Origin: PALSA-1440 sp050011195
GTDB taxonomy: Bacteria > Verrucomicrobiota > Verrucomicrobiia > Limisphaerales > UBA8199
Direction of reading: 5' to 3'
Assembly: GCA_050011195.1 (NCBI GenBank)
Contig: JBEKJO010000097.1
Location: 1-24,393, forward strand
Length of the DNA: 24,393 nucleotides
A program made the position numbers and the translations under genes. This document shows, in pieces, positions 15,096 to 22,768 of the stretch (position 1 is its first letter; each line of letters begins with the position of its first letter). The notes under the pieces are model-generated. The model did not search any database. It saw only the letters and a list, made by a program, of their open reading frames with translations, and had not been told where the DNA came from.

Positions 15096-16184
15096 TCAAA
15101 GCTGCTTCATCGCGTTGTCCATCGCGGCGAAGAGTTGCCCCATAGTCGCCTCAGTTTCGTCGCCCATGTTCGAGATGCGGAAGGTGGTGCCTTTGATTTT
15201 GCCGTAGCCGCCATCAATGAGGAACCCCTGGTCTTTGACGAGCTTCTGCAGCTTGGGCACGTCCACCACCCGCCCGCCGGGCCGCGCGCCGTTGCTGATG
15301 CAGGTGAGGGTGAGCGACTCGAATCCCTTTTCGGGGAACAGGGTGAAGCCGTGTTTGGCGGCCCAGTCGCGGGTCAACTGGTTGGTGCGGCGGTGGCGCG
15401 CGTAACGGGCTTCCAGGCCCTCGGCAAAGATGTCTTGCAGTTTGGATTCCAGCGCATAGACGTGGCCGATGCTCGGGGTGCTGGGCGTCATGCTTTGCTC
15501 GGCGTTCTTCTGGAACTCGACGAAGTCAAAGTAATAGCCGCGGTCCTTCATGGTCGCGGCCTTGGCCAGGGCGGCGGGCGAGCAGACGAAGAGGGCGGTG
15601 CCGGGCGGCAGGGCGAAGGCCTTCTGCGTTCCGGCCAGCAACACGTCGATGCCCAGCTCGTCGAACTTGAGCGGCAGCGCGCTCATCGAGCTGACGGAAT
15701 CCACAATGAACATCACGTTGGGATACTTCTGCTTGAGGGCGGCGATTTCGGCGATGGGGCTCATCACGCCGGTGGAAGTCTCATTGTGGATGACGGTCAG
15801 GGCATCGAACTGGCCAGTGGCGAGTTTCTTGTCCACGTCGGCGGCGCGGATGGGCGAGCCCCAGGGCACTTGCAGCGCGTCGGCCTCTTTGGCGCAGCGC
15901 TTGGACACGTCGAACCACTTGTCGGAGAACGCGCCGCACATGCAGTTGAGCACCTTTTTGGCGACCAGGTTGCGGATGGCGCCTTCCATCACGCCCCAGG
16001 CGGAGGAGGTGCTGATATAGACCAACTGCTTCGTGCTGAGCAGTTGCTGGAGTTGGGGTTGAATCTTCGCGTAAAGGTCTTTGAAGCCTTGCCCGCGATG
16101 GCCGATCATCGGCGAGCAGAAGGCGCGGAAGGTCTTTTCGCTAACCTCGACCGGTCCGGGAATGTGTAATTTGACGTGTCCCAT
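15096..16184 (-). CDS. Class V PLP-dependent aminotransferase (alanine/serine-glyoxylate or phosphoserine type)
   Basis: This is a cytoplasmic PLP enzyme of 362 residues from the ATG at 16184, which gives the family N-terminus 'MGHVKLHIPGPVEVS'. The frame is open to a TTG at 16250, giving 22 more residues without family support. K188 in GTQKAFALPPG is the expected PLP lysine and D162 in VDSVSS the pyridine-N ligand; HNETSTGV (133-140) and FRISNMGD (335-342) are typical of the alanine-glyoxylate/serine-pyruvate group. The amino donor cannot be settled by eye, and phosphoserine aminotransferase is also possible. It is convergent with the UroD-like operon and lies 85 bp after the DUF6263-like gene, so it may have its own promoter. 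Confidence 0.9.
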   Translation of the reverse strand: MGHVKLHIPGPVEVSEKTFRAFCSPMIGHRGQGFKDLYAKIQPQLQQLLSTKQLVYISTSSAWGVMEGAIRNLVAKKVLNCMCGAFSDKWFDVSKRCAKEADALQVPWGSPIRAADVDKKLATGQFDALTVIHNETSTGVMSPIAEIAALKQKYPNVMFIVDSVSSMSALPLKFDELGIDVLLAGTQKAFALPPGTALFVCSPAALAKAATMKDRGYYFDFVEFQKNAEQSMTPSTPSIGHVYALESKLQDIFAEGLEARYARHRRTNQLTRDWAAKHGFTLFPEKGFESLTLTCISNGARPGGRVVDVPKLQKLVKDQGFLIDGGYGKIKGTTFRISNMGDETEATMGQLFAAMDNAMKQL

Positions 16185-16269
16185 AAAGCGGGTGAATTCT
16201 TTCACGAGCGCGAGACCAAAGGCAAGGGATTTTGGCGATGCAACCGGCAAGCCGGCAAGCAGCGCCGGA

Positions 16270-17514
16270 CTATTTGGCCTCGAACCGGAGGTTCACGTCC
16301 ATTTTCATAGATATAGCCTGCTTCTGACCGCCCATGCTCATTGACATGGAGGTCTCGGAGTGAACGTTGCCGGTTCCCGCTGCCGGCAGGAGGTGGGCCA
16401 GATCGGAGGTGTGCTGGCCGGTGCCGTTGCCGACCATTTTGGAGAGGTCCATCTTCATCCCGGGCATCGCCGGGTTTTCGACCTTCTGGTTGGCGGCGTG
16501 TTGGGTGACGGTGCTCTTGGTGGTGAGGCGCTCGCCTTCCAGGGAGACCAATTCGCAGGTGGTCGTTTGGCCTATGGTCATGCCCTGCGTCTTGATCGGC
16601 ATCTTCACCTCCCACTTGGCGCCGGGGCCGACGGCCTCCTCGGGCAACGGGGCCACGAGTTGAGTGAGGAATTCCTTCATCTGGTCCACAAACTGGCGGG
16701 TTTGGGGATTGCTGCCAGCCGGCGCTTTGAACTCAACCCCTTGGCTGAAACCGCGGCTGGAGACCGTGCCTGTGCCCGAAATTCCCTTGACCCCGGCGAA
16801 GGCCGCCTTCATGGCCTCGGCGACCTCGGGCGTTCCCCCGGGTTCATCGCTCACGCTGATGTCGCTCATGACCAGCTCGCAGGTGATGTCCCCATTGTCG
16901 GAAACCTCCTTCACCGTTGCGTCCAGGGTCATCGTGATCGCGGGCAATTTCATCGCCGGGGTTTCAGCCTCGCCGACTTTCGTTTCCATGGCCAATTTCA
17001 TGGTCAAGGCCAGCGTCTGTTTGTCGCCCGGGCTGGGATGCAGGCGCAGCACCTTGCGCGGCTCGGTCCCGGCCTCGAGGAGCTTAAACTGTATCGTCGA
17101 GGTCTGAGCGGCGGCGGCCGTTGCGGGTTGCCCTTCCGGCGCGTTCGTGGCGGCGGCGGCCGCGGGCGGCTTCACCGACAGGGCGGCGACTTTCTGAGCG
17201 ACGTAGTTCAATCGGTAGGCAACCAACTTGACATTCCAATCCGGGTAATCCTTTTGGAAGTCCCTCAAGGCGGTCTGCGCCTCCTGGTATTTGGCCTTGG
17301 CCGGGGCGGCCTTGCCGTTCGTGTTCAAGTCATCGGCCTGCAGGATGAGACTGTAAATCCGCAGATACTCGTCGTCCGGCCCATCCGCCCGCGCCGGCCA
17401 CGACCCCAGCAGCAACGCCAGGACCAGCAAGGCGGAAAACCATTTTGTATTGATACGAACCTGGCCTTTCGAGGCGGCGCCGGTGAAGCAGCTTTGGCTG
17501 CCGATCTTGTTCAT
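16270..17514 (-). CDS. Exported DUF6263-like protein
   Basis: This 414-residue protein has a long basic N-region and a hydrophobic core (~25-38), with likely signal cleavage after 'ARA' at ~43. Residues ~46-95 form an amphipathic, TPR-like helical stretch ('AKAKYQEAQTALRDFQKDYP'). After an Ala/Pro linker (~113-140), the rest is a beta-rich domain with repeated 'TLALTMKLAMET' and 'SMSMSMGGQKQAISMKMDVN' texture, resembling DUF6263 proteins of Verrucomicrobiota and Planctomycetes. The function is unknown. It is divergent from the M61 peptidase across 112 bp. The start at 17514 is kept for lack of a better one; only a weak AGG precedes it. Confidence 0.75.
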   Translation of the reverse strand: MNKIGSQSCFTGAASKGQVRINTKWFSALLVLALLLGSWPARADGPDDEYLRIYSLILQADDLNTNGKAAPAKAKYQEAQTALRDFQKDYPDWNVKLVAYRLNYVAQKVAALSVKPPAAAAATNAPEGQPATAAAAQTSTIQFKLLEAGTEPRKVLRLHPSPGDKQTLALTMKLAMETKVGEAETPAMKLPAITMTLDATVKEVSDNGDITCELVMSDISVSDEPGGTPEVAEAMKAAFAGVKGISGTGTVSSRGFSQGVEFKAPAGSNPQTRQFVDQMKEFLTQLVAPLPEEAVGPGAKWEVKMPIKTQGMTIGQTTTCELVSLEGERLTTKSTVTQHAANQKVENPAMPGMKMDLSKMVGNGTGQHTSDLAHLLPAAGTGNVHSETSMSMSMGGQKQAISMKMDVNLRFEAK

Positions 17515-17626
17515 GCGTCGCAGCCTAGAGGGCTGCCGGATGGCGTCAACCGAAAAGGGCGGCCCTGGTTCTCCACAAAAACGTTGTCAGGCAGGGCGGG
17601 TTGGCGTAAAGGAGTGGGTGAAAACC

Positions 17627-19540
17627 ATGCCTCGATTTCAACCATATATGCCCGGAGTCTCCGGTTGCCTTGGCCTGGTGGCCTCCGCCTGGAGCCTGTT
17701 GGCCGCGGGGGCTGCCCTGGGGCAGAACGCACCCATCAAACTCGACGTGGATGCCACGGACGCTGCGCGCAAGGTCCTGCATGCCCGTTTGCAGATGCCG
17801 GCCCAGCCCGGCAAGCTGACGCTGCTCTATCCTAAATGGCTGCCGGGCGACCACGCCCCCACCGGCCCGATCACCGACCTGGTTGGGCTGAAGATGACTG
17901 CGGCCGGCAAACCCGTCGAGTGGCGGCGTGATCCCGAGGACATGTATGCTTTTGTGGTCGAGCTGCCCGCAGGCGCCGATTCTCTGGAAGTGGCGCTGGA
18001 CTACCTCTCGCCGCCCAGTGCGGACGGGTCCTCGTCCGAGGTGGCGTCGGCGACGGCGCAATTGGCCGACATCAGTTGGAACGACGTGCTGCTCTATCCG
18101 AAGGGCCCCAAAGTCAGCGAACTCCAATATGCCGCGACGCTGCGCCTGCCGGAAGGGTGGCAGTTCGGCACGGCTCTTGTGCCGGCCAGTCGAGCCGGCG
18201 GCGTGATTCAATTTGAACCGGCGTCGCTGGAGACCCTGGTGGACTCACCGGTGGTCACCGGCGCTCACTTCCGCACGGTGGATCTAAGCCCGGGGGGCAA
18301 GCCGCCGCACTTCCTGCATATTGTGGCCGACAGCGCGGCGGCGCTCGAGCTGAAGCCTGAGGATAACCGGCACCTGTCGCACCTGGTGGCCGAGACGGGG
18401 GCGCTGTTCGGCGCGCGGCATTACCGGGCCTACCATTTCCTGCTGACACTCAGCGACCACGTGGCCCACTTCGGCCTGGAGCATCACGAGTCCAGCGACA
18501 ATCGGCAGGGCGAGAAGTATCTCATTGACGCGGACTTGCTGAAGCTGAAGGCGGGCTTCCTGCCGCACGAGATGGTCCATTCCTGGAACGGCAAGTATCG
18601 CCGGCCAGCCGGACTGGCCACGCCTGATTTCCAGCAACCGATGAACGGCGAACTGCTCTGGGTTTATGAGGGGCTGACGGAATACCTCAGCGAGGTGCTC
18701 GCCGCTCGCTGCGGACTCTGGACGAACGAGGACTTCCGCCAAAGGCTCGCCCTGGATGCGGCCAGGCTTGATCGGCAGCCGGGCCGGGCCTGGCGCCCGC
18801 TGGCCGATACGACCGTGGCGGCGCAATTGCTCTATGATGCCCGAAAGGAAGGCAACGCCTGGCGCCGCGGCGTGGATTTTTATCAGGAGGGCGCGTTGAT
18901 CTGGCTGGAGGCCGACGTGCTGATTCGCCGGCAAAGCCAGGGCCGCCGGTCCCTCGACGATTTCTGTCAGCGGTTCTACGGCGGCCCGAGCGGCCCGCCT
19001 CGCGTTGTCCCCTATACCTTCGACGATGTCGTCGCCGCGCTGAATGAAATCGCGCCGCACGACTGGCGGCAGTTTTTCCAGACGCGCGTCTATGACATCG
19101 ACCTGCGCGCGCCGCTGGGCGGCATCGAAGGCGCCGGCTGGCGGCTGGTCTATTCCAACACCGTGCCGGACCTGCTCAAGTCCGCTGAAAGCGACCAGAA
19201 GCTCACCGACCTGCGCTTCTCCCTCGGCCTGACGATCAAGGAAGACGGGGCCGTGCAGGACGTGATCCCCGGCTCGCTGGCCGACCAGGCGGGGGTGGGC
19301 GCGGTGATGAAATTGGTGGCGGTCAATGGCCGCCACTGGACGCCCGACCGGCTGCGCACCGCCGTCAAGGCAGCCACGACAAATACCGCGCCCATCGAGT
19401 TGCTGGTCGAGAACGAGGACTACTTCAAGTCGTGCAAACTGGACTATCACGACGGAGAGAAATATCCGCGGCTGGAACGTGACTCGACCAAGCCGGACCT
19501 GCTGACGGAAATCCTGAAACCGCTCACCCCGGCGCCGTGA
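17627..19540 (+). CDS. Exported M61-family metallopeptidase with C-terminal PDZ domain
   Basis: This is a zinc aminopeptidase-like protein of the glycyl aminopeptidase family, 637 residues from ATG 17627. AAAGGAG (17608-17614) precedes this start by 12 bases, and an N-terminal signal-like segment follows ('CLGLVASAWSLLAAGAALG'). The N-terminal beta domain (~35-190) leads to the catalytic domain with HEMVHSWNGK (H314, E315, H318) and E348 in YEGLTEY as the third zinc ligand. A PDZ-like region lies near 540-600 ('SLGLTIKEDGAVQDVIPGSLADQAGV'). It most likely trims peptides in the periplasm or outside the cell. The frame is open upstream to 17450, but that part overlaps the divergent gene and lacks a binding site. 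Confidence 0.9.
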   Translation: MPRFQPYMPGVSGCLGLVASAWSLLAAGAALGQNAPIKLDVDATDAARKVLHARLQMPAQPGKLTLLYPKWLPGDHAPTGPITDLVGLKMTAAGKPVEWRRDPEDMYAFVVELPAGADSLEVALDYLSPPSADGSSSEVASATAQLADISWNDVLLYPKGPKVSELQYAATLRLPEGWQFGTALVPASRAGGVIQFEPASLETLVDSPVVTGAHFRTVDLSPGGKPPHFLHIVADSAAALELKPEDNRHLSHLVAETGALFGARHYRAYHFLLTLSDHVAHFGLEHHESSDNRQGEKYLIDADLLKLKAGFLPHEMVHSWNGKYRRPAGLATPDFQQPMNGELLWVYEGLTEYLSEVLAARCGLWTNEDFRQRLALDAARLDRQPGRAWRPLADTTVAAQLLYDARKEGNAWRRGVDFYQEGALIWLEADVLIRRQSQGRRSLDDFCQRFYGGPSGPPRVVPYTFDDVVAALNEIAPHDWRQFFQTRVYDIDLRAPLGGIEGAGWRLVYSNTVPDLLKSAESDQKLTDLRFSLGLTIKEDGAVQDVIPGSLADQAGVGAVMKLVAVNGRHWTPDRLRTAVKAATTNTAPIELLVENEDYFKSCKLDYHDGEKYPRLERDSTKPDLLTEILKPLTPAP

Positions 19541-19583
19541 GGCGGCCAGGCCGGACCCGGGAGGGCGAGCGTCCCCGCGAGCC

Positions 19584-21077
19584 TCATCTCCCGGTTTCGG
19601 AGACCGGGGCTTCAATCCGGTAGAGGTGCGTCTTTGTTCTCAGGATGAGCGCCTTGCCGGCCACGGCGGGTGAGGCCATAAAACCGTCCGCCAGAGTGTT
19701 CGTCGCCAAGACCTCCAAAGTGCGCCCGGGTTTGAGAACCGTGGTCGTGCCCTTCTGATCGAAAAAATAGAGCCGCCCATCCCCGTAAATCGGCGAAGCC
19801 GCGAATTTGCCGCCGATCCGCTCCGTCCAGACTACCTGCCCCGTGGCCGCTTCGATGCAGGTCACGTAGTTCTCCTCGGCTGCCGTGTAAATCAGGCCCT
19901 CCACGAGAAGTGGCGAGGCGTATTTGCCCACATGCGTGCCGACCTTCCAAACCACGTGCGTGTCCGTCACGTCGCCTTGTCCGTCCGTCTTCACCGCCCA
20001 CAGTCCCGTTTTCGTGAGGCCGGTGACGATGAAGGCCAGGCCCTGGTCGAACAAGGGCCGGGGAGCGACCGAATAATCGGGATACTGAACCCTCCACAGT
20101 TCCCGTCCGGTCCGCGGGTCGTAGCCATACGCCGCCTTGGCGCCACCGCTGAGCATCTGAAGCTTCCCCGTGGCGGTCACGATTAGCGGCGTGCTGTGGG
20201 CTTTGCGCAAATCCCCGTCCCGCGCCATTTGTCCCGGCACGTTCTCGTCGTTCCACGCGACCGAACGATCTGTTTTCCAGACCGTCTTGCCCGTCTGCTT
20301 GTCGAGGGCGACGTGATACTGCACATCCACGCCGTCCATCGTCAGGATCAACAGGTTCTCAAACGTGATCAGCGACGAAGACGGGCCGCGGTAATGACGG
20401 CAGCGCAGGTCGTCCCGTTTCCAGAGCGCCTTGCCCGTGCTCGTCTCCAGGCACGCCGTCCCAAAGCTGCCGAAGTGGACATACACCCGGCCCGGCTCAA
20501 TCGCCGGCGACGGCGTCGCGTAACAATTCATCGAGGCGCCGTTGCCGAGCGGCTCGGGATGATCACTATGGAACACCTTCTCGTTGAAGCGAATCTGGCC
20601 GGTTTCGGCATCTACGCAGATCGCGAAGAAGTCATGCCCATCCTCGGTCGCCGTGGTCAACCACACCTGCCCGCCCATCACGACCGGCGTGGACCAACCG
20701 CGATAGGGAATCTCCGTTTTCCATTTGATATGGTTCGTCTCGCTCCAGTGCAGCGGCAGGCCGATGCGTTTGCTGTCGCCCGGGGCCGAGACATGGCCAT
20801 CGCCCCACGGCCCGCGGAACTCCGGCCAGTCCCCTCGCGCCGCCGGCCCGCCCAAGGCCAACACCGCCAGCGCCAGCAGGGAAAGCCATCTGCTGGGGTT
20901 GACGCGGCTTGCAGAGGAGTCCGCAGGATACGCTGCACTCAGCGGGTGTGGCGGATCTCCCTCTCCCCATTCGATGGGGAGAGGGCAGGGGTGAGGGGGC
21001 ACGGTCCGTAGTCTATCCGCCGGTCTGCCCTGTAACGCCTGGCCGGAATCGAACAACGCGCTTCTGTCACGAGTCAT
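19584..21077 (-). CDS. Exported PQQ-like beta-propeller protein (BamB-like repeats)
   Basis: This is a 497-residue frame. After a leader, a hydrophobic signal segment (~65-77) leads to 'DWPEFRGPWGDG' (83-94), the typical start of PQQ-repeat propellers in Verrucomicrobiota and Planctomycetes. Repeated blade motifs of the type 'AETGQIRFNEKV', 'TSTGKALWKRDD', 'KQTGKTVWKTD', 'PRTGRELWRVQ' and 'AATGQVVWTER' follow. No enzymatic residues are recognised; the role could be binding or scaffolding. The start is doubtful: ATG 21077 or GTG 21002 put a palindromic repeat (20959-20985) into the leader, and no ATG lies between the repeat and the signal segment (only a CTG at ~20942). It is convergent with the M61 gene. 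Confidence 0.82.
   Translation of the reverse strand: MTRDRSALFDSGQALQGRPADRLRTVPPHPCPLPIEWGEGDPPHPLSAAYPADSSASRVNPSRWLSLLALAVLALGGPAARGDWPEFRGPWGDGHVSAPGDSKRIGLPLHWSETNHIKWKTEIPYRGWSTPVVMGGQVWLTTATEDGHDFFAICVDAETGQIRFNEKVFHSDHPEPLGNGASMNCYATPSPAIEPGRVYVHFGSFGTACLETSTGKALWKRDDLRCRHYRGPSSSLITFENLLILTMDGVDVQYHVALDKQTGKTVWKTDRSVAWNDENVPGQMARDGDLRKAHSTPLIVTATGKLQMLSGGAKAAYGYDPRTGRELWRVQYPDYSVAPRPLFDQGLAFIVTGLTKTGLWAVKTDGQGDVTDTHVVWKVGTHVGKYASPLLVEGLIYTAAEENYVTCIEAATGQVVWTERIGGKFAASPIYGDGRLYFFDQKGTTTVLKPGRTLEVLATNTLADGFMASPAVAGKALILRTKTHLYRIEAPVSETGR
20959..20985. repeat. G/C-rich palindromic element in the leader of the propeller gene
   Basis: CCCTCTCCCCAT / ATGGGGAGAGGG forms a perfect 12-bp stem with a 3-base loop, followed by 'caggggtgagggg'. 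It resembles dispersed repetitive palindromes seen in many bacterial genomes, but only one copy is present here. It encodes 'CPLPIEWGEG' if the upstream start is used. Confidence 0.7.
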
Positions 21078-21279
21078 AGCCGCAGGGTGCTATGCCAACC
21101 CAGCCAAGTCAATCATCCGGGACATGATGTTTGTGCCTTCCTTCCGAACTTTGCCGATTCCTGACACGCCTCACTACGCAACCAGCAATCGCCCCCCAAC
21201 ACCACAGCCCGGCGGCTTTTAGAAAGACAGCGCCGCTGAGGCGCTGAGCCCGGCTCGATTCACAAGCATCTGGCGGCCT
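21078..21279. other. Intergenic region between propeller gene and PEP-CTERM gene 1
   Basis: About 200 bases without a coding frame that I can support. It holds the presumed promoter region of the propeller gene and a hairpin next to the PEP-CTERM 1 gene end. No tRNA or known regulatory RNA was recognised. Confidence 0.6.
21221..21246 (-). terminator. Probable terminator of PEP-CTERM gene 1
   Basis: On the minus strand a 7-bp stem CAGCGCC / GGCGCTG (21228-21234, 21240-21246) with a 5-base loop is followed by TCTTTCT. It lies about 35 bp after the stop codon at 21280. The T-run is interrupted, so efficiency is uncertain. Confidence 0.5.
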
Positions 21280-21975
21280 TCATTCTGTCCGCCTGCCTCT
21301 CACCCACGCACGGCCAAGTCCACAGAGCGCTGCCAGAACAGCGAGCGCGCCGCAGGACGGCTCGGGAACGCCACTGATCACCACGTTGTCGAGCGACCAG
21401 CCAGGTATAGTCCCGTTAGCTGTCTGCTCAGCGAAAACGTCAATGCGATACACGCTCTGAAACTGCGAATCGGGATAGAACGTCTGAAAGTCAGGAAGCT
21501 GGCTCGCCTCTCGGGCAAGAAAGCTGGCAATAGTAAAGTAGTTTGTAACCCTACCGCCCATGGCATAGTAGCCAACAAATTCCAGCGTTACAGGGCCAGG
21601 CATACTGACGTTTAACCCCGCCGCGTCAAAGGAGACCAGACCGAAATACTGAGGGGACGTCGGAGTGAACGACAAATCAGAGCCACCCCCGACCTGCAGG
21701 TAGGCCGTTCCGTCTTGGGGATCTCCACTTATGCCGGCGCCCGTCAATGCAAAGCCTCCAGGATTGTAAGGGTTCCAGAAGGTCATGCCCGATTCGGAGT
21801 ATTGCGTCGTGCCGGCTACGTTGCCGGGCGCCATCACGTTGAATGTAATGGTCATGGTGCCTTGAGCAACGGACTGCATCGGAGTGCAGCAAACAAGCAA
21901 GACTGACCCCACAAACCACAAGGATTGCTGGCCGGCAAACTGGGTCAAAGCATTGGAGAATCTCGTTGTGTTCAT
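21280..21975 (-). CDS. PEP-CTERM surface protein 1
   Basis: This is an exported protein of 231 residues with an N-terminal signal segment ('SLWFVGSVLLVCC', ~18-30) and a C-terminal sorting signal: VPEPS (203-207), a hydrophobic stretch ('ALAVLAALCGLG') and an RGRR tail. PEP-CTERM tails are recognised by exosortase, which anchors or releases the protein at the envelope; no exosortase gene is in the window. The core ('SFDAAGLNVSMPGPVTLEFVGY', 'VTNYFT', 'GWSLDNVVISG') is a beta-rich domain shared with the two paralogues upstream. AAAGG lies seven bases before ATG 21975. The function beyond surface display is unknown. Confidence 0.88.
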   Translation of the reverse strand: MNTTRFSNALTQFAGQQSLWFVGSVLLVCCTPMQSVAQGTMTITFNVMAPGNVAGTTQYSESGMTFWNPYNPGGFALTGAGISGDPQDGTAYLQVGGGSDLSFTPTSPQYFGLVSFDAAGLNVSMPGPVTLEFVGYYAMGGRVTNYFTIASFLAREASQLPDFQTFYPDSQFQSVYRIDVFAEQTANGTIPGWSLDNVVISGVPEPSCGALAVLAALCGLGRAWVRGRRTE

Positions 21976-21996
21976 AACTCGCCTTTTGTAACTGGT

Positions 21997-22089
21997 TCAC
22001 GGATACGGCGCGACAATCAGATTGCTTAGCAACATGGTGTAGGTCGCAGTGTCGGTCCACATGTCTAGGCTCACCCCGCTGCCATTGGA
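21997..22089 (-). pseudogene. Relic of the C-terminal end of a LamG-type surface protein
   Basis: Read on the minus strand, this ~31-codon stretch ends 'LLSNLIVAPYP' plus TGA, matching 'VSNLIVAPIP' plus TGA at the end of the 22769-24034 gene; 'GVSLDMW' also matches 'GVSLDIY'. It has no start and no upstream body. Its first 19 bases overlap the end of PEP-CTERM gene 2 in another frame. It lies 21 bp before PEP-CTERM gene 1, just as the longer copy lies 29 bp before gene 2. Confidence 0.8.
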
Positions 22090-22739
22090 GGTCTGCGCCT
22101 CGCCCGTGCATAACCAAGTCCACAGAGCGTTCCCAGAAGAACCAGCACGCCCGCCGACGGCTCGGGGATGCCGCTGACTACGATGTCATCGAGCGACCAA
22201 GCCGGGCACAGCACGTCAACCTGAAATACGCCCGTGAAGCTCGAGTCGAGATGGAATGTCTGGAACGTTTGACTACTCACCGTAAAATAGTTCGTAACAG
22301 TTCCGGCCATCGGAAGATAGCCCACAACCGTGAGCGTTTGAGGGCCGGAAATGAGTTCCGCCGCATCAAATGAGAGGAGGTTAAAGGGAATCAGGGGGGA
22401 AGTTGGTGGAAACGTGTGGGGGCCGAACCGCATGTCGCCCCCCACCTCTAGATAGCAGGTGCCATTGTCAGGGTATCCGGCGATGCCACCGCCGTTGAGG
22501 AGCAAGCTCTCTGGTGTCAGACTCCCGAACTGCATACCGGAGGCTGGATCTGTGTAAGGGTTGGCCCCGACCATCGTTTGTACTCCAGGCGCCGCGCCTT
22601 GAAAACCGATGGTCGTTGTGCCTTGGCCGTGGCAATGTGCAATGAGACAAAAGAGCACCAGAACGAGCGCAAACTCCTTAAGCTTGGCTCCTTTGACGCG
22701 ATTGAAAGCTTGCTGGCTTTCGGATTTGATGGTGTTCAT
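22071..22739 (-). CDS. PEP-CTERM surface protein 2
   Basis: This is an exported protein of 222 residues from ATG 22739, chosen because AAAAGGG lies 5-6 bases upstream and the N-terminus 'MNTIKSESQQ' echoes 'MNTTRFSNAL' of paralogue 1; the frame is open to a TTG at 22772. It has a signal segment ('FALVLVLFCLIAHC', ~23-36), a shared beta-rich core ('SFDAAELISGPQTLTVVGY', 'VTNYFTVSSQTFQTF', 'WSLDDIVVSG') and a C-terminal IPEPS (191-195) with hydrophobic stretch and ARARRR. The last six residues (PPMAAG) are absent in the paralogues and come from reading into the LamG relic out of frame. The core is shorter than in paralogue 1. Confidence 0.86.
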   Translation of the reverse strand: MNTIKSESQQAFNRVKGAKLKEFALVLVLFCLIAHCHGQGTTTIGFQGAAPGVQTMVGANPYTDPASGMQFGSLTPESLLLNGGGIAGYPDNGTCYLEVGGDMRFGPHTFPPTSPLIPFNLLSFDAAELISGPQTLTVVGYLPMAGTVTNYFTVSSQTFQTFHLDSSFTGVFQVDVLCPAWSLDDIVVSGIPEPSAGVLVLLGTLCGLGYARARRRPPMAAG

Positions 22740-22768
22740 AAGTACCCTTTTCATATTTTGATGGTCGT

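Noticed and set aside
14901..16169. Long plus-strand open frame (422 codons) opposite the aminotransferase gene
   Set aside because: It is antisense to a clear PLP enzyme, with low-complexity composition typical of the opposite strand of GC-rich coding DNA and no recognisable domain.
19555..19585. GC-rich 'gggcgagcgtccccgcgagcc' block between convergent genes, considered as a terminator
   Set aside because: It is closer to a direct repeat of GCGAGC than to an inverted repeat; no proper stem or T-run.
18284..19615. Minus-strand open frame of 443 codons opposite the M61 peptidase
   Set aside because: Shadow of a gene with intact catalytic motifs; no domain of its own.
21030..21065. tRNA T-loop-like text (GTTCGATTCCGGCC on the minus strand), possible tRNA end or attachment site
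   Set aside because: The five bases before TTCGATTC do not pair with those after it, and no anticodon arm or acceptor stem fits upstream.
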